Below are positions 7,644 to 15,456 of a stretch of 45,508 bases of DNA, one piece after another. Under the pieces are notes generated by a model. That model was given only the letters and a program-made list of their open reading frames with translations. It was not told the DNA's origin and ran no database searches. This stretch comes from Thioalkalivibrio sp. (GTDB taxonomy: Bacteria > Pseudomonadota > Gammaproteobacteria > Ectothiorhodospirales > Ectothiorhodospiraceae), in NCBI GenBank assembly GCA_007116035.1, contig SKJG01000157.1:1-45508 (forward strand), written 5' to 3'. The translations under genes and the position numbers were made by a program. The stretch's first letter is position 1. Each line of letters begins with the position of its first letter.

Positions 7644-8413
7644 CAGCGCAGGCGCACCATGGGCCGCACGGCGGTGAAGCCGCCGTCGACAGGCAGAATC
7701 TGTCCGGTGATCCAGCCGGCCTCGTCCGACAGAAGCCAGGCGGCGGCGCGGGCCTGGTCCTCGGCCTGGGCGTAGCGACCCAGGGGATACTGGGCGGTGA
7801 TCTGCTCCTCCGCACCCTTCGCCGCGAACAGGCGCTCCGTAGCACCGGTGCGGGTCAGACCCGGAGCAATGCCGTTGATGCGCAAGCCCTGCGCGGCATA
7901 GGTGGCCGCCGTGGCCGGGACCAGGCTGGCGACGGCCCCCTTGGCTGCCGCGATGGCCTCGTGGTTCGACACCCCGATCAGCGAGACGACGGAGCTGAAC
8001 AGCACTGCGGCGCCGGCGGAATCACTGGCCTTGACACGCCCCTGGACCCACGCGCGCAAGGTGAAGAAGGCGCTGTCCAGGTTCGCGGCCAGGCAATCCC
8101 GGTACTGGGCATCGGTGGTGCGGTGCAGGGGTGCCAACAGCGTGGTTCCCGTGCAGTGTGCCAGGTGCGTCGGCGCCTCGCCGAGTTGTTCGGTCGCCTG
8201 GGCAAAGGCCCCCTGTGCACCTTCTGGCTGGCTCACGTCGGCCTCGATGGCCACGGCGTCCAGGCCAGCGGGCAGATGGGCCATGACCGGATCGAGCCGG
8301 TTCCGGTCCCGGGTGACGAGCGCCACGCGGTACCTGGCGGGATCGATGACGCACAACAGTGCGCGGGCCACGCCTCCGGTGGCGCCGGTGATGAGAAGCG
8401 TGTGCTGGTTCAT
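7643..8413 (-). CDS. SDR family protein lacking the catalytic tyrosine
   Basis: 256-residue Rossmann-fold short-chain dehydrogenase/reductase relative. The nucleotide motif is TGATGGVA (about residues 9-16), with the family Asn in AANLDSAF (N111), Ser at 141 in LFSSVVSLIG, and Lys158. The Tyr of the YxxxK pair is replaced by Ile154 (NHEAIAAAKGAV), so ordinary SDR redox chemistry is doubtful. The C-terminal PVDGGF block is normal. The gene lies between the regulator and phrB, overlapping phrB by one base. Related SDR genes sit next to LitR and photolyase genes in other gammaproteobacteria, so a role in the light response is likely but undefined. Confidence 0.85.
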   Translation of the reverse strand: MNQHTLLITGATGGVARALLCVIDPARYRVALVTRDRNRLDPVMAHLPAGLDAVAIEADVSQPEGAQGAFAQATEQLGEAPTHLAHCTGTTLLAPLHRTTDAQYRDCLAANLDSAFFTLRAWVQGRVKASDSAGAAVLFSSVVSLIGVSNHEAIAAAKGAVASLVPATAATYAAQGLRINGIAPGLTRTGATERLFAAKGAEEQITAQYPLGRYAQAEDQARAAAWLLSDEAGWITGQILPVDGGFTAVRPMVRLR

Positions 8414-8500
8414 GGCTCGGGTTTCCTTTCCATCTATCGTTGATCGATGCTGGACCAGCCGATGGGCCGGCGGCGCCGGAGTCCCGCGCGCCCCTGCGGT

Positions 8501-9499
8501 TCAAGGCACGCGGGGATCGAGTAATTGCCCGCTCAGCGTGTCGGCTGCCTGCAGCGGATCGGACGGCAGTGTGATCAGTTGGCGCGGAGTGTCCAGCGCG
8601 GCCAGATCAGCGGCCCCGCTGCCGGAGAGGTAAGCCGGTACGCCATCCTCGGAAAGCAGTCGGCGCAGGCGTTCGATGTCGTGGTCGTGGACGGAGCGCG
8701 ACGGGGTATGGATGACGATCGCGGGCGATTGCAGGTGCCCGGTCAGGGCCTGCATCGCGGGCGCGGTGACGATGTCCTGCAGCGGCAGGAGCTGCAGACC
8801 CTGACGCGCGCTGGCCAGCAGCACCAGCATGCCGCCGATGCGCCGATGGCCGGTACCCAGGACCATGCAGGGGCTGGGCGGTCCTTCGCAGAGCAGGAGC
8901 GCCGCGCGCAGTTGTTCGGTCAGGGACGACAGCGCCCAGGAGGCAAACGCCGCCAGACGAGCCTCGACAGCCGGGTCATGGCGTGCCTGGTCGCGAAGCG
9001 CGGTATACGTTTCGAGAAAGGCTTTTTCGTGCACGCCCTCCCAGCCGTGGCGCATCACCAATCGGGCATGGGCGCGCTCGAGTTGCACCGTGCTGAGTTC
9101 CCGTGTGGCCTCCAGCAGTGCCTGCGAGAGCGGGTCGAGCACGTGCGGCGCGACACCGCCTGCGATGGCGTGTGAGTGCTCGTCGCGCCGCGACATCGGC
9201 GGCGCGGCCAGCGGATCGTGGCCGTTCGGACCGCTCCCGTGTTCGTCGTGCTGCAGTACCCGCCCGACTTGCGAGACGGCCACTCCTTCATCGAGCAGCG
9301 ACAGAATACGCCGAATACGCGCAATATCGTCCGAACTGTACAGCCGGTGTCCCTTGGGGGTCCGCAATGGCCGGATCAGCCCGTAGCGGCGTTCCCAGGC
9401 GCGCAGCGTGACCGGATTGATTCCGGTCTCCGCGCAGACGTGGCGGATCGGGAAAAATCCGTCGGTCGGTGGGATCTCGCTGTCAGTCGGATAAGGCAT
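8501..9499 (-). CDS. LitR/CarH-type MerR regulator, probably cobalamin-independent
   Basis: 332-residue transcription regulator. The N-terminal MerR helix-turn-helix (about residues 15-80) has RAWERRYGLIRPLRTPKGHR, the signature of the LitR/CarH/MlrA branch. The C-terminal part looks like the four-helix plus Rossmann cobalamin-sensor region, but the usual Wx9EH motif is not visible and the DxHxxG loop appears as GTGHRRIGG, with His-to-Gly spacing changed. This suggests a class II LitR that does not bind B12 and would need a partner, such as a LOV protein, to sense light. An in-frame TTG at 9514 exists, but I chose the ATG at 9499. No clear ribosome site precedes it; the region is occupied by the 11-bp operator repeats. 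Downstream SDR and phrB are probably its own operon. Confidence 0.88.
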   Translation of the reverse strand: MPYPTDSEIPPTDGFFPIRHVCAETGINPVTLRAWERRYGLIRPLRTPKGHRLYSSDDIARIRRILSLLDEGVAVSQVGRVLQHDEHGSGPNGHDPLAAPPMSRRDEHSHAIAGGVAPHVLDPLSQALLEATRELSTVQLERAHARLVMRHGWEGVHEKAFLETYTALRDQARHDPAVEARLAAFASWALSSLTEQLRAALLLCEGPPSPCMVLGTGHRRIGGMLVLLASARQGLQLLPLQDIVTAPAMQALTGHLQSPAIVIHTPSRSVHDHDIERLRRLLSEDGVPAYLSGSGAADLAALDTPRQLITLPSDPLQAADTLSGQLLDPRVP

Positions 9500-9528
9500 A
9501 CAGAGATTGTACAAGATTTGTACACAAA
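9496..9528. promoter_or_regulatory. putative LitR/CarH operator, three 11-bp direct repeats
   Basis: TACA recurs exactly every 11 bases at 9499-9502, 9510-9513 and 9521-9524. The second and third units are perfect TTGTACA; the first is GCATACA and overlaps the merR start codon. Three 11-bp direct repeats containing TnTACA are the known operator layout of CarH/LitR regulators. The site lies between merR (minus) and the DUF255 gene (plus), so it could control both. I saw no other TTGTACA pair in the window. Confidence 0.7.
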
Positions 9529-9664
9529 TGCCATGCCTCTTTCCAACTTATTCTCACGACAGCGCCGGGAACGGCCCGGCCCGGTGGTCCCTGCCTTGGG
9601 TCCCGGGGAATTTTTTCACTGCTGCGGGAATCCATCAATCATGGGCAACGACGAAGGGCGAGCA

Positions 9665-11542
9665 ATGTCGATCATCACCAGGGTATCGGGTACACGCGGC
9701 GCTGGGTGGGGCCGCCTCGCGGGTGTGGCCCTGACCGGCCTCTTCTGGTTGGGCGCGGCGCAGGTGCTGCTCGCGACCGAACCACGCTCTGCCATGGCGG
9801 ACAGCATCTCGCCCTACCTGCAGCTGCACGCCGACGACCCCGTACAGTGGCGCGACTGGAGTCCCGAGCTGTTGGAGGAGGCGCGGGCGACGGGCCGCCC
9901 GCTGCTGATCTCCAGCGGCTATTACGCCTGCCATTGGTGCCACGTGATGCAGGAGGAGAGCTTCAAGGACGTGGGCATCGCGGAGCGCCTGAACCGCGAT
10001 TACATCCCGGTGAAGGTCGACCGGGAGTTGAACGCTGCGCTGGACCAGTACCTCCTCGAGTTCGTGCGAGCCACCCGGGGCAGCGCCGGCTGGCCCCTGA
10101 ACGTGGTGGTTCTTCCTTCCGGGGACGCCCTGGCCGGCGTCGTGTACGCGCCGCGCGACGACTTCGCCCGTTTCCTCGACGGGATCACGGCCCGCCTGCT
10201 TGAGGACGGTGACGCGTTGACGGCGCTGGCCCGGGAGGGCCGGCTGGAACTCACGGCCCGACTGCGGGAGGGCGAACGGCCGTTGTCTGAAGCGCGGGCG
10301 GCGCGCCTGCCACAGGTTCTTTGGGCGGCGATGGAGCGCGACGCCGACTTCCTCGGGGGTGGGTTCGGTAACCAGTCCAAGTTTCCGCGCGCCCCGGCGC
10401 TGGACGCCCTGCTGCAGGCACGGGAACAGGGCCGGGCGCCGGAGTGGGCCGACGAGTTTGTGGAAGTGACCCTGGACGAGATGGCGCGGGCGGGGCTGCG
10501 GGACGTGATCGGCGGCGGCTTCTTCCGCTACTCGGAGACACCCGACTGGGGCCGCCCGCACTTCGAGATCATGCTGGACGACCAGGCACAGCTGGCGCGG
10601 GTCTATCTGCGCGCGGGGCGGCAGTTCGATCGTCCGGACTGGACCGCGGTCGGACGCGAGACCCTGGCCTTCGTACTGCGCGAAATGGCCCTCGATGACG
10701 CAGCGGCGTTCGCGTCGGGGCTGTCGGCTCTGGACGACGCGGGCCGTGAGGGGGGCGTGTATCTCTGGACCCCGGCGGAGGTGGATGAGGCCCTGCAGGG
10801 CCATCCCCATCCGGATCTGGTCCGGGCCTGGTTCCGGCTGGAGGGCGCGCCAACCTTTGAAGCCGGCTTCCTGCCCCAGCATCAGGAATCCCTCGCTGTC
10901 CTGGCGGAGCGTTCCGGGCTGTCGCTGAACGAAGCCCGTGAGCAGGTGGAGCAGGGCCGGAGGGCGCTGCTGGAACACCGGCAGGCCCGCGGCCTGCCGC
11001 GGGACGAGAAGCAGTTGACCGGCCTGCACGGCTTGCTGCTGTCCGCATTTGCCGAACGGCACGACGATCCCGTGATGGGCGCGGCCGGTGAAGAACTGGC
11101 CTCCAGGCTCAACGCCCTGGCGACGGATCCTGAAGCGCTGTCGCAGTTGGTGGACCTGCCCCGCGATGTCGCGGGCGCGGCCGATCTGTCGGATTACGCC
11201 TACCTGGCGCAGGGTCTGCACGATTGGGGTGTCGCCACCGGAAACCGTCGCGCCGGGCCCATGACCGGGTTGCTCGAGGTCGCGTGGGCGGATTTCACCG
11301 ATGCCGACGGCTGGCGCGCGGCGCGAACGCAGCCCTTGCCGGGCATGGTGGCGCAGCGCTTCCACACCGCCGTCCACAATTCGTCGCCGACCAGCCTGAT
11401 CCTGGCGCTGAGTCGGGAATACGTGGGTGACAGCGAGATTCTGTCCGAACGGCTCGCCGCATTCGACCTGCGCCCGGGCCGGGGTGTCGAGAGCAGCCCG
11501 CAGGAGCACGCGCAGCTGATCCTCCTGCTGACCCGGGGCTGA
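9665..11542 (+). CDS. DUF255 thioredoxin-domain protein with signal peptide
   Basis: 625-residue protein of the YyaL/SPATA20-like DUF255 family. A signal peptide or anchor (about residues 17-41, VALTGLFWLGAAQVLLA) is followed by the thioredoxin-like domain with ISPYLQLHADDPVQW and the hallmark YYACHWCHVMQEESF. The rest resembles the six-hairpin glycosidase-like region of the family, with NQSKFPRAPALDALL, RYSETPDWGRPHFEIMLDDQ and REGGVYLWTPAEVDEAL. Most relatives are cytosolic and somewhat longer, so the exported form is notable. The start at 9665 follows GAAGGGCGAG; an upstream ATG at 9641 is possible. Divergent from merR across the TACA operator. Reaction unknown. Confidence 0.85.
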   Translation: MSIITRVSGTRGAGWGRLAGVALTGLFWLGAAQVLLATEPRSAMADSISPYLQLHADDPVQWRDWSPELLEEARATGRPLLISSGYYACHWCHVMQEESFKDVGIAERLNRDYIPVKVDRELNAALDQYLLEFVRATRGSAGWPLNVVVLPSGDALAGVVYAPRDDFARFLDGITARLLEDGDALTALAREGRLELTARLREGERPLSEARAARLPQVLWAAMERDADFLGGGFGNQSKFPRAPALDALLQAREQGRAPEWADEFVEVTLDEMARAGLRDVIGGGFFRYSETPDWGRPHFEIMLDDQAQLARVYLRAGRQFDRPDWTAVGRETLAFVLREMALDDAAAFASGLSALDDAGREGGVYLWTPAEVDEALQGHPHPDLVRAWFRLEGAPTFEAGFLPQHQESLAVLAERSGLSLNEAREQVEQGRRALLEHRQARGLPRDEKQLTGLHGLLLSAFAERHDDPVMGAAGEELASRLNALATDPEALSQLVDLPRDVAGAADLSDYAYLAQGLHDWGVATGNRRAGPMTGLLEVAWADFTDADGWRAARTQPLPGMVAQRFHTAVHNSSPTSLILALSREYVGDSEILSERLAAFDLRPGRGVESSPQEHAQLILLLTRG

Positions 11543-11604
11543 GAGTCCGGTCGAGCCCGGAATCGGCGATAATCATGGTTTTGTGCGAGGGCGGTGTGCA
11601 GTCG

Positions 11605-12066
11605 ATGAACACGGGAGGCAACAACGCGAGCGAGAGCGGCAAATCCTTTCTCGAGGCGTTCAACGGCGGCTCCACCGGGATTCTGCATTGGCGTCAACTC
11701 GATGCCCTCTGGGAACGGCTGCGCGAGGATGCCGATGGTGCCTGGTACGTCTACGCGGTGGGGGAGCGGCCGCCTGCAGAGCCGGCCAGTGCCGGGCAAC
11801 TGGCGCTGTTCATCGCCAGGGTCGACCACCTGCTGCGCGCAGAGCATCATCACGACTACTGCGGTGTGGTGTACGCCGATCGCACGGATGCGCCACGTCT
11901 GGTCAAGATCTTCGACCCCAATCACCTGGGCTCCAGCTGCGGTTCCTCGGGAACACGAGTGCTGCCCGGCTGGGTGCTCTCACGCAATCCGCCGGTCGAT
12001 CTGCGGGCCGCGCTGCCCCCGACACGCAGTCGCCGTCGCTGGTGGCAGGCCGTCTTCTCCGGCTGA
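11605..12066 (+). CDS. hypothetical protein
   Basis: 153-residue soluble protein (163 if the ATG at 11575 is used; neither start has a strong ribosome site). Charged helical N-terminal half (FLEAFNGGSTGILHWRQLDALWERL), then HHHDYCGVVYADRTDAPRLV and KIFDPNHLGSSCGSSG, ending in an Arg/Trp-rich tail RSRRRWWQAVF. The block KIFDPNHLGSSCGSS with the preceding His-rich stretch looks conserved and could bind a metal. I do not recognise a named family. It follows DUF255 on the same strand after about 60 bases and may be cotranscribed with it. Confidence 0.65.
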   Translation: MNTGGNNASESGKSFLEAFNGGSTGILHWRQLDALWERLREDADGAWYVYAVGERPPAEPASAGQLALFIARVDHLLRAEHHHDYCGVVYADRTDAPRLVKIFDPNHLGSSCGSSGTRVLPGWVLSRNPPVDLRAALPPTRSRRRWWQAVFSG

Positions 12067-12102
12067 CCTGCCCCGGTTTGCGGATCACGATCCGCTACGG
12101 CG

Positions 12103-12540
12103 CTACGGGCCGGTGGACTTGCCTTCGACACGGCGCAGGCATTCCAGGTAAAGGGTTTCGTCGGGTTGGCTGCCGGCGCGCTGCGCCTCCCACAGGACCC
12201 GGCCCAGGCACTCGATCATCCGGTGTTCCGCCTCCATCGCGCCGTGGCGCGCGCTGAGTCTCCGGTGGATGTCACGGATGCCGGCCGGCCGGTTGGTGGC
12301 GGCCTGCTCGCGGATGCTGAGGTGCATCGCAAGGTGCAGGAAGGGGTTGCCCTGACCTCCCTCGGGTGGGAACTCGGCGGTCAGCGCGTGCTCCCGATCA
12401 GCCAGCAGGTCGTGGTATTCGGGGTGTTCGCGGATGAGTTCGGCGAGGGCCGCTTCCAATGGCTCCAGGGGCTGGCCGCTGCGCGCCTTGTCCCAGGCCT
12501 GGATGAACTGCTCGCGTAGTTGGTCTCGGTTCCCGAACAT
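12103..12540 (-). CDS. DUF1841 family protein
   Basis: 145-residue protein matching the DUF1841 pattern: start MFGNRDQLREQFIQAWDKAR, middle REHPEYHDLLADRE and the conserved NPFLHLAMHLSIREQ. The family is gammaproteobacterial and betaproteobacterial, helical and of unknown function. It lies 22 bases downstream of nth on the same strand, an arrangement also seen in related bacteria, so the two are probably one transcript. Confidence 0.85.
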   Translation of the reverse strand: MFGNRDQLREQFIQAWDKARSGQPLEPLEAALAELIREHPEYHDLLADREHALTAEFPPEGGQGNPFLHLAMHLSIREQAATNRPAGIRDIHRRLSARHGAMEAEHRMIECLGRVLWEAQRAGSQPDETLYLECLRRVEGKSTGP

Positions 12541-12562
12541 GATTCCTCCCTTGGCCGCCTGC

Positions 12563-13216
12563 TCAGCCGGTGCCGTTGCCGGAGACGGGGGTCTTGCTGC
12601 GGTACTCGCAGAGATCGTGGATCACGCACTGCTCGCAAAGCGGTCGCCGCGCGCGGCAGGTGTAGCGCCCGTGCAGGATCAGCCAGTGATGGGCGTCCCG
12701 GCGGAACTCGGCGGGCGTGAAGCGCAGCAGCTTGCGTTCCACCTCCAGCGGTGTCTTGCCGGGGGCGATGCCGGTGCGGTTGGCGACCCGGAAGATGTGC
12801 GTGTCCACCGCGATGGTGGCCTCGCCGAAGGCCGTGTTCAGCACCACGTTGGCGGTCTTGCGGCCGACGCCGGGGAGCGCCTCCAGCGCCGCACGCTCGC
12901 GCGGCACCTCGCCGCCGTGGTCGCGGACCAGGATATCGCAGGTCTTGATGATGTTGGCGGCCTTGCTGTTGAAGAGCCCGATGGTGCGGATGTGGGACTT
13001 CAACCCTTCCAGCCCCAACTCCAGGATCGCCTCGGGTGTGTTCGCGATGGGATAGAGGCGGCGGGTCGCGCGGTTCACGCCGACATCGGTCGCCTGGGCC
13101 GACAGGATCACCGCCACCAGCAGTTCGAAAGGCGTACGGTATTCGAGTTCGGTCGTGGGGGCAGGATCGATCTCGCGCAGGCGCTCGAAGATCGCGCGCC
13201 GTTTGGCGGCATTCAT
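12563..13216 (-). CDS. nth: endonuclease III
   Basis: 217-residue DNA glycosylase/AP lyase of base excision repair that removes oxidised pyrimidines. The helix-hairpin-helix is LPGVGRKTANVVLNTAFG with the catalytic Lys, followed by VDTHIFRVANR with the catalytic Asp. The C-terminal iron-sulfur loop is C-x6-C-x2-C-x5-C (CRARRPLCEQCVIHDLC). Length matches E. coli Nth (211). The rnf operon followed by nth is the same order as rsxABCDGE-nth in E. coli, here with one extra gene between. Confidence 0.97.
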   Translation of the reverse strand: MNAAKRRAIFERLREIDPAPTTELEYRTPFELLVAVILSAQATDVGVNRATRRLYPIANTPEAILELGLEGLKSHIRTIGLFNSKAANIIKTCDILVRDHGGEVPRERAALEALPGVGRKTANVVLNTAFGEATIAVDTHIFRVANRTGIAPGKTPLEVERKLLRFTPAEFRRDAHHWLILHGRYTCRARRPLCEQCVIHDLCEYRSKTPVSGNGTG

Positions 13217-13291
13217 GAGGCGCGCGGGGCCGCCGGCGGCAACGGAGCCACGGTCTCCGTCATCGGCAACGGCGGCTGTCGGCCGGCAGCC

Positions 13292-13729
13292 TCAGACGTG
13301 CCGGAACAGGCCGACATTCGGGGGTGCCTCGCGCGGGTTCCCGGTGGCCTCCTCGCGCAGGGAGTCGAGCATGGCCTTGTGCTCTTCCTCCAGCTTGTGC
13401 ATCGCGTCGGCATCCAGTTTGGGCAGGATCACGTTGCTGATGAATGAACCCAACTCGTCCATGCTGACGGCCCAGAACTTGTCGTTCAGGTGGAACGAGT
13501 GGCGCGCGTGCGTGCCCATCGGGTAGCTGCTGAAGCGCACGCCCATGGTTGCCGAGAGATCGCCGTCGTTGGTGACGAAGTCCTTGGCGAAGTCGTACCA
13601 CCACTTGTAGTACTTCTCCTGCAACTCGTTGTTCAAACCCTGGTTCTCGAAAAAGGCCGCAATGGTGCCACGCGGCGCAAGACCGTAGCGTGTGCCGCGC
13701 TTGCCGGCGAAGGGGAAGTGTCCAGCCAT
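13292..13729 (-). CDS. unknown protein between rnfE and nth
   Basis: 145-residue predicted soluble protein starting MAGHFPFAGKRGTRYGLAPR. A strong ribosome site (AGGAG, seven bases ahead) fixes the ATG at 13729. Recognisable features are an aromatic helix (NELQEKYYKWWYDFAKDF), a beta-rich centre (GVRFSSYPMGTHARHSFHLN) and a helical charged C-terminus. No cysteines, no signal peptide and no membrane segment. I do not recognise the family. Its place between rnfE and nth suggests a link to Rnf or to DNA repair, but this is only context. Confidence 0.75.
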   Translation of the reverse strand: MAGHFPFAGKRGTRYGLAPRGTIAAFFENQGLNNELQEKYYKWWYDFAKDFVTNDGDLSATMGVRFSSYPMGTHARHSFHLNDKFWAVSMDELGSFISNVILPKLDADAMHKLEEEHKAMLDSLREEATGNPREAPPNVGLFRHV

Positions 13730-13853
13730 GCCATTCTCCTGCGATTGGGGACTTCGGGCCGTTGGCCCGAATCGGAACATTAAAGCTTTCTTATTTTACG
13801 GCCGCGAGCACGTGGTTCCGCGATGACCACAATCGCAACCGGGATGGCCTCGT

Positions 13854-14007
13854 GGGCCATGCGGGAGGTTCGGTACCCGATCGCTTCGCCAGAGACGCCG
13901 GCGCTGCGTTGGCCAAGTTTGCAATAGGGTGGCTATTCCTGCACTGGCCCGCCTTGCTCCGGCGCCTCTGGCTGTGCTCCATAGGCACCGAACTTCCCGC
14001 ATGGCCC
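13854..14007. repeat. inverted repeat element downstream of rnfE
   Basis: Two 24-base arms, 13854-13877 and 13984-14007, are inverted copies with two mismatches; the shared core on the plus strand of the right arm is ACCGAACTTCCCGCATGGCC. The loop is about 106 bases. The element occupies most of the 285-base gap between rnfE and the next gene. The right-arm sequence, with its leading CTGGCTGTGCTCC, recurs at 19334 beyond the other end of the rnf operon. It may form a large hairpin in the rnf transcript. Confidence 0.75.
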
Positions 14008-14014
14008 GAGAGGT

Positions 14015-14707
14015 TCAGGTGTGCGAGGTGGCGGGCTGGGACTCGGGCGCGCCGGAAGGAATCGGCTTCGCCTCCAGGCGCGCATCGATGAGGTTCTTCA
14101 CCGCGATCAGCAGACCCATCGCCAGGAAGGCGCCGGGCGGCAGCAGGGCCAGCAGGAATCCGTGTTCCTGTGGGAAGATCTCGATCCGCAGCTCGCGGCC
14201 CCATTCACCGAAGAGCAGGTGGGCGTTGTCGAGCAGGCTGCCTTGTCCGATCACCTCGCGCAGGGCACCGATCGCGACCAGCACCCCGGTGAACCCGACG
14301 CCCATGGCCAGCCCGTCCAGGGCCGCCCGGGGTACCGAATTGCGTGAGGCGAAAGCCTCGGCACGACCGATGATGGCGCAGTTGGTCACGATCAACGGGA
14401 TGAAGATGCCCAACACCAGGAACAGGCCGTGGAACCAGGCATTCATGACGAGCTCGATCGCGGTCACCGCGGAGGCGATGATCAGGACGTACACCGGGAT
14501 GCGGATTTCCGGCCGGACGTGCTCGCGCAGCAGCGAAACCAGCGAATTGGACACGACCAGGGTCACGATGGTCGCGATGCCGAGACCGAGGGCGTTGATG
14601 ACGTTGCCGGAGATCGCGAGCAGGGGGCACAGGCCCAACAACTGGACGAGCCCCGGATTGTTGGTCCACAGACCTTCGCGGATGATATCGAGATAGGTGC
14701 TGTTCAT
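14015..14707 (-). CDS. rnfE: Rnf electron transport complex subunit E
   Basis: 230-residue integral membrane protein of the Rnf complex, which moves electrons between reduced ferredoxin and NADH and couples this to ion transport. Start [28 protein letters not shown] is typical RnfE/NqrD, as is [20 protein letters not shown]. About six membrane helices are visible, followed by a short charged tail. The ATG overlaps the rnfG stop by four bases (ATGA). Last gene of the rnfABCDGE set. Confidence 0.95.
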   Translation of the reverse strand: MNSTYLDIIREGLWTNNPGLVQLLGLCPLLAISGNVINALGLGIATIVTLVVSNSLVSLLREHVRPEIRIPVYVLIIASAVTAIELVMNAWFHGLFLVLGIFIPLIVTNCAIIGRAEAFASRNSVPRAALDGLAMGVGFTGVLVAIGALREVIGQGSLLDNAHLLFGEWGRELRIEIFPQEHGFLLALLPPGAFLAMGLLIAVKNLIDARLEAKPIPSGAPESQPATSHT

Positions 14708-15456
14708 GGCGTGGCCTCAACGGATGGCGCGGGTACTGGGGCGGGCCGGGGTTCCTGCACCGGTCCCGACGGCGTCGTGGGGTCGGGTATCTCCGGTGAC
14801 AAGGCCTCGATGGGCAGAGCCTCGTCGTCGACCGGTGGTGGCGTGGCCAACAGGGCCTCGGCGTTGTCCTGAAAATAGACCAGCGTATTGCGCACTGCCT
14901 GCACGACCGCGCGCGGAGTGATGGTGGCGCCGGTGAATTGGTCGAACACGCCGCCGTCCTTGCGGACTCCCCATCGTTCAATCGGTGGGTCTCCCAGCGA
15001 CCGGCTGCGGAAGCCGTGGATCCAGTCGGAGCGATCCGCCTCGATATCGTCGCCGAGTCCCGGCGTCTCGCGGTGCTGCGTGACCCGGACGCCGAGCACG
15101 TGTCCGTCGGCATCGATCCCGATCAGCAGGTGGATGTTGCCGCTGTATCCGTTGGGCGCGATCGCCGAAAGCGCCAGGCCGACGACCGCATCGCCGCGAC
15201 GGGCGAACCAGGCCGGCAGATGTTCTCCACCGAGCAGCGGGTCGCTCAGCGTGGCGTGGTCGACGACCGGTTCGTTGTCATGATCCAGTCCCTCGAGCAC
15301 CTGCGTGATGCGCAGGCGGGTCATCGCGAGACGGTTCTCCGCGATGCGCGCCTCAGTGCCGGAGTGGACCCAGGCCACGATCCCGGTCCCGATCGCGGCG
15401 AACAGGCCGAGCAGCAGGGTGGTGATCACCATGTCCCGGACGACGAGCCTAGCCAT
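14704..15456 (-). CDS. rnfG: Rnf electron transport complex subunit G
   Basis: 250-residue subunit with one N-terminal membrane helix ([17 protein letters not shown]) and a periplasmic FMN-binding domain. The covalent FMN site is in [18 protein letters not shown], with the acceptor Thr in TGAT. The C-terminus is extended and Pro/Glu-rich ([20 protein letters not shown]), longer than in E. coli RsxG (206 residues). Overlaps rnfD by eight bases and rnfE by four. Confidence 0.95.
   Translation of the reverse strand: MARLVVRDMVITTLLLGLFAAIGTGIVAWVHSGTEARIAENRLAMTRLRITQVLEGLDHDNEPVVDHATLSDPLLGGEHLPAWFARRGDAVVGLALSAIAPNGYSGNIHLLIGIDADGHVLGVRVTQHRETPGLGDDIEADRSDWIHGFRSRSLGDPPIERWGVRKDGGVFDQFTGATITPRAVVQAVRNTLVYFQDNAEALLATPPPVDDEALPIEALSPEIPDPTTPSGPVQEPRPAPVPAPSVEATP

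Noticed and set aside
9635-11509. Long minus-strand open frame opposite the DUF255 gene
   Set aside because: Composition is Arg/Gln/His-rich with no motif; the plus strand carries the CHWCH domain and a leader.
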